Of a stretch of DNA of 64,000 nucleotides, positions 61,703-64,000 are shown piece after piece. The DNA comes from Prochlorococcus sp. MIT 1223. GTDB taxonomy: Bacteria; Cyanobacteriota; Cyanobacteriia; PCC-6307; Cyanobiaceae. The notes below the pieces were generated by a model. The model worked only from the letters and a program-made list of their open reading frames with translations. It did not search any database and was not told the origin of the DNA. Each line of letters starts with the position of its first letter. Position 1 is the stretch's first letter. Position numbers and translations under genes: made by a program. The stretch covers positions 1,206,865-1,270,864 of the forward strand of contig NZ_CP139303.1 in assembly GCF_034092465.1 (NCBI RefSeq), read 5' to 3'.

Positions 61703-62506
61703 ATGCCAAAATCAGATTATCCATTTGATGTTGTGATGACGCGTATTAATCATTTGCCAGCTTCTCTCCAAAACAGTTTTTCGAGTAGGTCATTGCTAAA
61801 GGTCATTACGGGTTTAAATAATTTTGATAAATCCTCAGTTGCTTGTGTTGCAAAAGCAGCGGGAATTGGAGGTGCTGATTTGTTAGACGTTGCATGTCAT
61901 CCTGAAATAATTGATTTAGCTATTCAACACTCGAGCTTACCAATTTGTGTTAGTGCCATAGACCCTGAGCTTTTCCCACCGGCTGTTGAAGCAGGTGCAT
62001 TAATTATAGAAATTGGTAATTTTGATTCTTTTTATCTAAAAGGTCGTTTCTTTAGCTCTGATGAAATCCTGGCTTTAACGAATCAAACAAGAAAGCTTTT
62101 ACCTGATATTCCTTTGTCTGTAACAGTTCCTCATACCTTGCCTTTAGACAAGCAATCACAATTGGCATTGGATTTAGCGGATATAGGTGCAGATATAATT
62201 CAAACTGAGGGTGGTACATCTGCGAAGCCCCATAGTGCAGGGACACTAGGTTTAATTGAAAAAGCTGCCCCTACATTGGCTGCTGCTCATGTGCTTTCTG
62301 AAACGATAGATAAATCAAATTTCAATATCCCTATTCTTTGCGCATCTGGTCTGTCAACAGTAACTATTCCTATGGCATTTGCTACTGGTGCATCAGGAGT
62401 AGGAGTTGGATCGGCAGTAAATAAATTAAAGACTGAAATTGAAATGATAGCAGCTATTAAATCTTTAAGAGAAGCAACTAATTCTTCAAGAAGTTTAGTT
62501 AAATAA
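61703..62506 (+). CDS. ycf23: Ycf23/DUF561 family protein
   Basis: A 267-residue TIM-barrel-like protein. LLKVITGLNNFDKSSVACVAKAA near residue 32, GADLLDVACHPEI near 53 and the end block CASGLSTVTIPMAFATGASGVGVGSAV match the plastid Ycf23/DUF561 family, which has no firm biochemical function. ATG at 61703 is used; ATG at 61736 also fits the family start. It is divergent from tilS and lies 80 bp before uvrB. Confidence 0.85.
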   Translation: MPKSDYPFDVVMTRINHLPASLQNSFSSRSLLKVITGLNNFDKSSVACVAKAAGIGGADLLDVACHPEIIDLAIQHSSLPICVSAIDPELFPPAVEAGALIIEIGNFDSFYLKGRFFSSDEILALTNQTRKLLPDIPLSVTVPHTLPLDKQSQLALDLADIGADIIQTEGGTSAKPHSAGTLGLIEKAAPTLAAAHVLSETIDKSNFNIPILCASGLSTVTIPMAFATGASGVGVGSAVNKLKTEIEMIAAIKSLREATNSSRSLVK

Positions 62507-62586
62507 TTCTAATCAATTAAACATGAAAGATATTCTTCTGATTAAAAATAATAAAAGATCGTAATTACCATATTTATATATATTAA

Positions 62587-64000
62587 ATGTCTATTTATAA
62601 TCTTCAATCACCCTATACTCCTAAAGGAGATCAGCCAAAGGCTATTCGACAATTAGTTAAAGGATTAAATGATAGAAAAAACTTTCAGACTTTATTAGGA
62701 GCGACAGGTACTGGTAAAACATTTACTATTGCAAATGTAATTGAACAGACAGGAAGGCCCGCACTTGTTTTAGCTCATAACAAAACTCTTGCAGCTCAAC
62801 TTTGTAATGAATTAAGAGAGTTCTTTCCTGATAATGCAGTTGAATACTTTATTTCATATTACGATTACTATCAACCCGAAGCTTATGTTCCTGTTAGTGA
62901 TACTTATATTGCTAAGACATCTTCTATTAATGAAGAAATAGATATGCTTCGTCATTCAGCAACTAGGTCTTTATTTGAAAGGAAAGATGTAATAGTTGTT
63001 GCATCAATTAGTTGTATTTATGGGTTAGGAATACCTAGTGAATATCTTAAGGCATCTATAAATTTTAAAGTAGGAGAAGAAATAGACATAAGATCTTCTC
63101 TTAGGCATTTAGTAAATAATCAATATACTAGAAATGATATTGAACTTACTAGAGGAAGATTTAGGATTAAGGGAGATGTATTAGAAATTGGACCAGCTTA
63201 TGATGATCGACTTGTAAGAATAGAGTTATTTGGAGAAGAAATAGAAGCAATTAAATATATTGATCCAATTACTGGAGAAATAATTGAGAATCTTCAGACA
63301 GTCAATATATATCCAGCGAAGCATTTTGTTACACCTAAAGATAGATTAAAACTTGCTATAAAAGATATCCGAAATGAATTAAAGGAGCGTTTAGATTGTT
63401 TTCAAGAGGAAGGAAAATTACTAGAGGCACAAAGATTAGAACAACGAACTAAATATGATTTAGAAATGCTTCAGGAAGTAGGTTATTGTAATGGTGTAGA
63501 AAATTATGCTCGTCATTTATCGGGAAGGTCTGAAGGTACTCCCCCAGAGTGTTTAATTGACTACTTTCCTGATAATTGGTTGTTAATAGTAGATGAAAGT
63601 CATGTCACGTGCCCTCAACTTCGTGCAATGTATAATGGAGATCAATCTAGAAAAAAAGTATTGATTGAGCATGGATTTAGGTTGCCAAGTGCTGCTGATA
63701 ATCGACCTTTAAAGAGTCAGGAATTTTGGGAAAAAGCAATTCAAACATTATTTATTAGTGCTACACCGGGAGATTGGGAATTAGATCAAAGTAAAGATAA
63801 TATAGTTGAACAAGTTATTAGACCTACAGGTGTATTAGATCCATTAGTCGAAGTTAGACCTACAGAAGGACAAATTGATAATTTACTTCTAGAAGTTAAT
63901 AAAAGAGTTGTTAAAAATCAAAGAGTACTTATTACGACTTTAACAAAACGTATGGCTGAGGATTTAACTGATTACTTATCTGAAAATAGTGTGAGAGTTC
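62587..64000 (+). CDS. uvrB: UvrABC system protein B (5' part, cut by window end)
   Basis: The frame opens with ATG at 62587 and stays open to the last base, giving 471 residues. Walker A is GATGTGKT at residues 38-45, and the beta-hairpin region contains [15 protein letters not shown]-like sequence ([13 protein letters not shown] near residue 90), both hallmarks of UvrB. It is the damage-verification helicase of nucleotide excision repair. The 3' end lies outside the window. Confidence 0.97.
   Translation, partial: MSIYNLQSPYTPKGDQPKAIRQLVKGLNDRKNFQTLLGATGTGKTFTIANVIEQTGRPALVLAHNKTLAAQLCNELREFFPDNAVEYFISYYDYYQPEAYVPVSDTYIAKTSSINEEIDMLRHSATRSLFERKDVIVVASISCIYGLGIPSEYLKASINFKVGEEIDIRSSLRHLVNNQYTRNDIELTRGRFRIKGDVLEIGPAYDDRLVRIELFGEEIEAIKYIDPITGEIIENLQTVNIYPAKHFVTPKDRLKLAIKDIRNELKERLDCFQEEGKLLEAQRLEQRTKYDLEMLQEVGYCNGVENYARHLSGRSEGTPPECLIDYFPDNWLLIVDESHVTCPQLRAMYNGDQSRKKVLIEHGFRLPSAADNRPLKSQEFWEKAIQTLFISATPGDWELDQSKDNIVEQVIRPTGVLDPLVEVRPTEGQIDNLLLEVNKRVVKNQRVLITTLTKRMAEDLTDYLSENSVRV

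Overview
This window reads as a stretch of core chromosome from a small-genome, AT-rich marine picocyanobacterium, most likely a low-light-type Prochlorococcus. The evidence is very dense gene packing, plastid-lineage and cyanobacterial genes (Ycf23, Ycf37, a Psb34-like protein, SqdB/SqdX sulfolipid synthesis, a desC-type acyl-lipid desaturase, a DUF98 chorismate lyase, a phytol-kinase-like protein) and AT-rich codon use throughout. The species call is inference from gene content. I see no insertion sequence, prophage, integrase, CRISPR array or rRNA. There is one tRNA (Val, anticodon UAC). Apart from the stretch holding the overlooked psb34-like gene, no gap between genes exceeds about 210 bases.

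Layout. 1-9.1 kb: 5' end of acnB, DAHP synthase, phytol-kinase-like protein, group 2 sigma factor, polyphosphate kinase, an MFS exporter, a GNAT, a TrpD-like transferase and cobA. 9.1-20.9 kb: a long minus-strand run with pabC, pabB, queC, queE, pyrG, aspS, gcvT, speB, speE, mazG and a DUF2227-type membrane protein, interrupted by one small Cys-rich gene. 20.9-24.2 kb: tRNA-Val, an IscA-like A-type carrier, a zinc uptake and regulation island (znuB, zur, znuC, Zur operator) and two conserved unknowns. 24.3-36.3 kb: valS, a TVP38-like membrane protein, ligA, SprT-like metalloprotease, small unknowns, chorismate lyase, mnmG, dnaB and rplI. 36.4-43.2 kb: desC divergent from an XRE-like protein, then an aluminium-resistance-family PLP enzyme, gcvH, gcvP and a small unknown. 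43.2-51.1 kb: sqdX, sqdB, psb34-like, thiG, ycf37, rplT, rpmI, a SpoIID-domain protein and a family 2 glycosyltransferase. 51-64 kb: dnaX, clpX, clpP, tig, asd, dapA, rnj, tilS, ycf23 and the 5' part of uvrB.

The genes form recognisable working sets: folate precursor synthesis (pabB, pabC, with the glycine-cleavage proteins gcvT/H/P as the one-carbon partner), deazapurine tRNA modification (queC, queE), polyamines (speB, speE), zinc homeostasis (znuCB and zur with a 15-bp-arm Zur operator), sulfolipid synthesis (sqdB, sqdX), protein quality control (tig, clpP, clpX) and lysine/threonine precursors (asd, dapA).

The most interesting signals are small. (1) A 55-residue Psb34-like photosystem II assembly protein lies just upstream of sqdB, and its upstream region carries a pair of octamers arranged like an HLR1 (RpaB) box. 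(2) A near-perfect Zur operator also forms the 3' flank of the neighbouring gene, and zur is placed antisense between znuC and znuB. (3) The chorismate lyase reading frame appears to start at a CTG codon behind a strong Shine-Dalgarno sequence. (4) Extreme packing is visible: a divergent pair sharing one CATG as both start codons, and convergent pairs sharing one TTAA as both stop codons. I did not find a clearly new multi-gene system such as a defence island or biosynthetic cluster.
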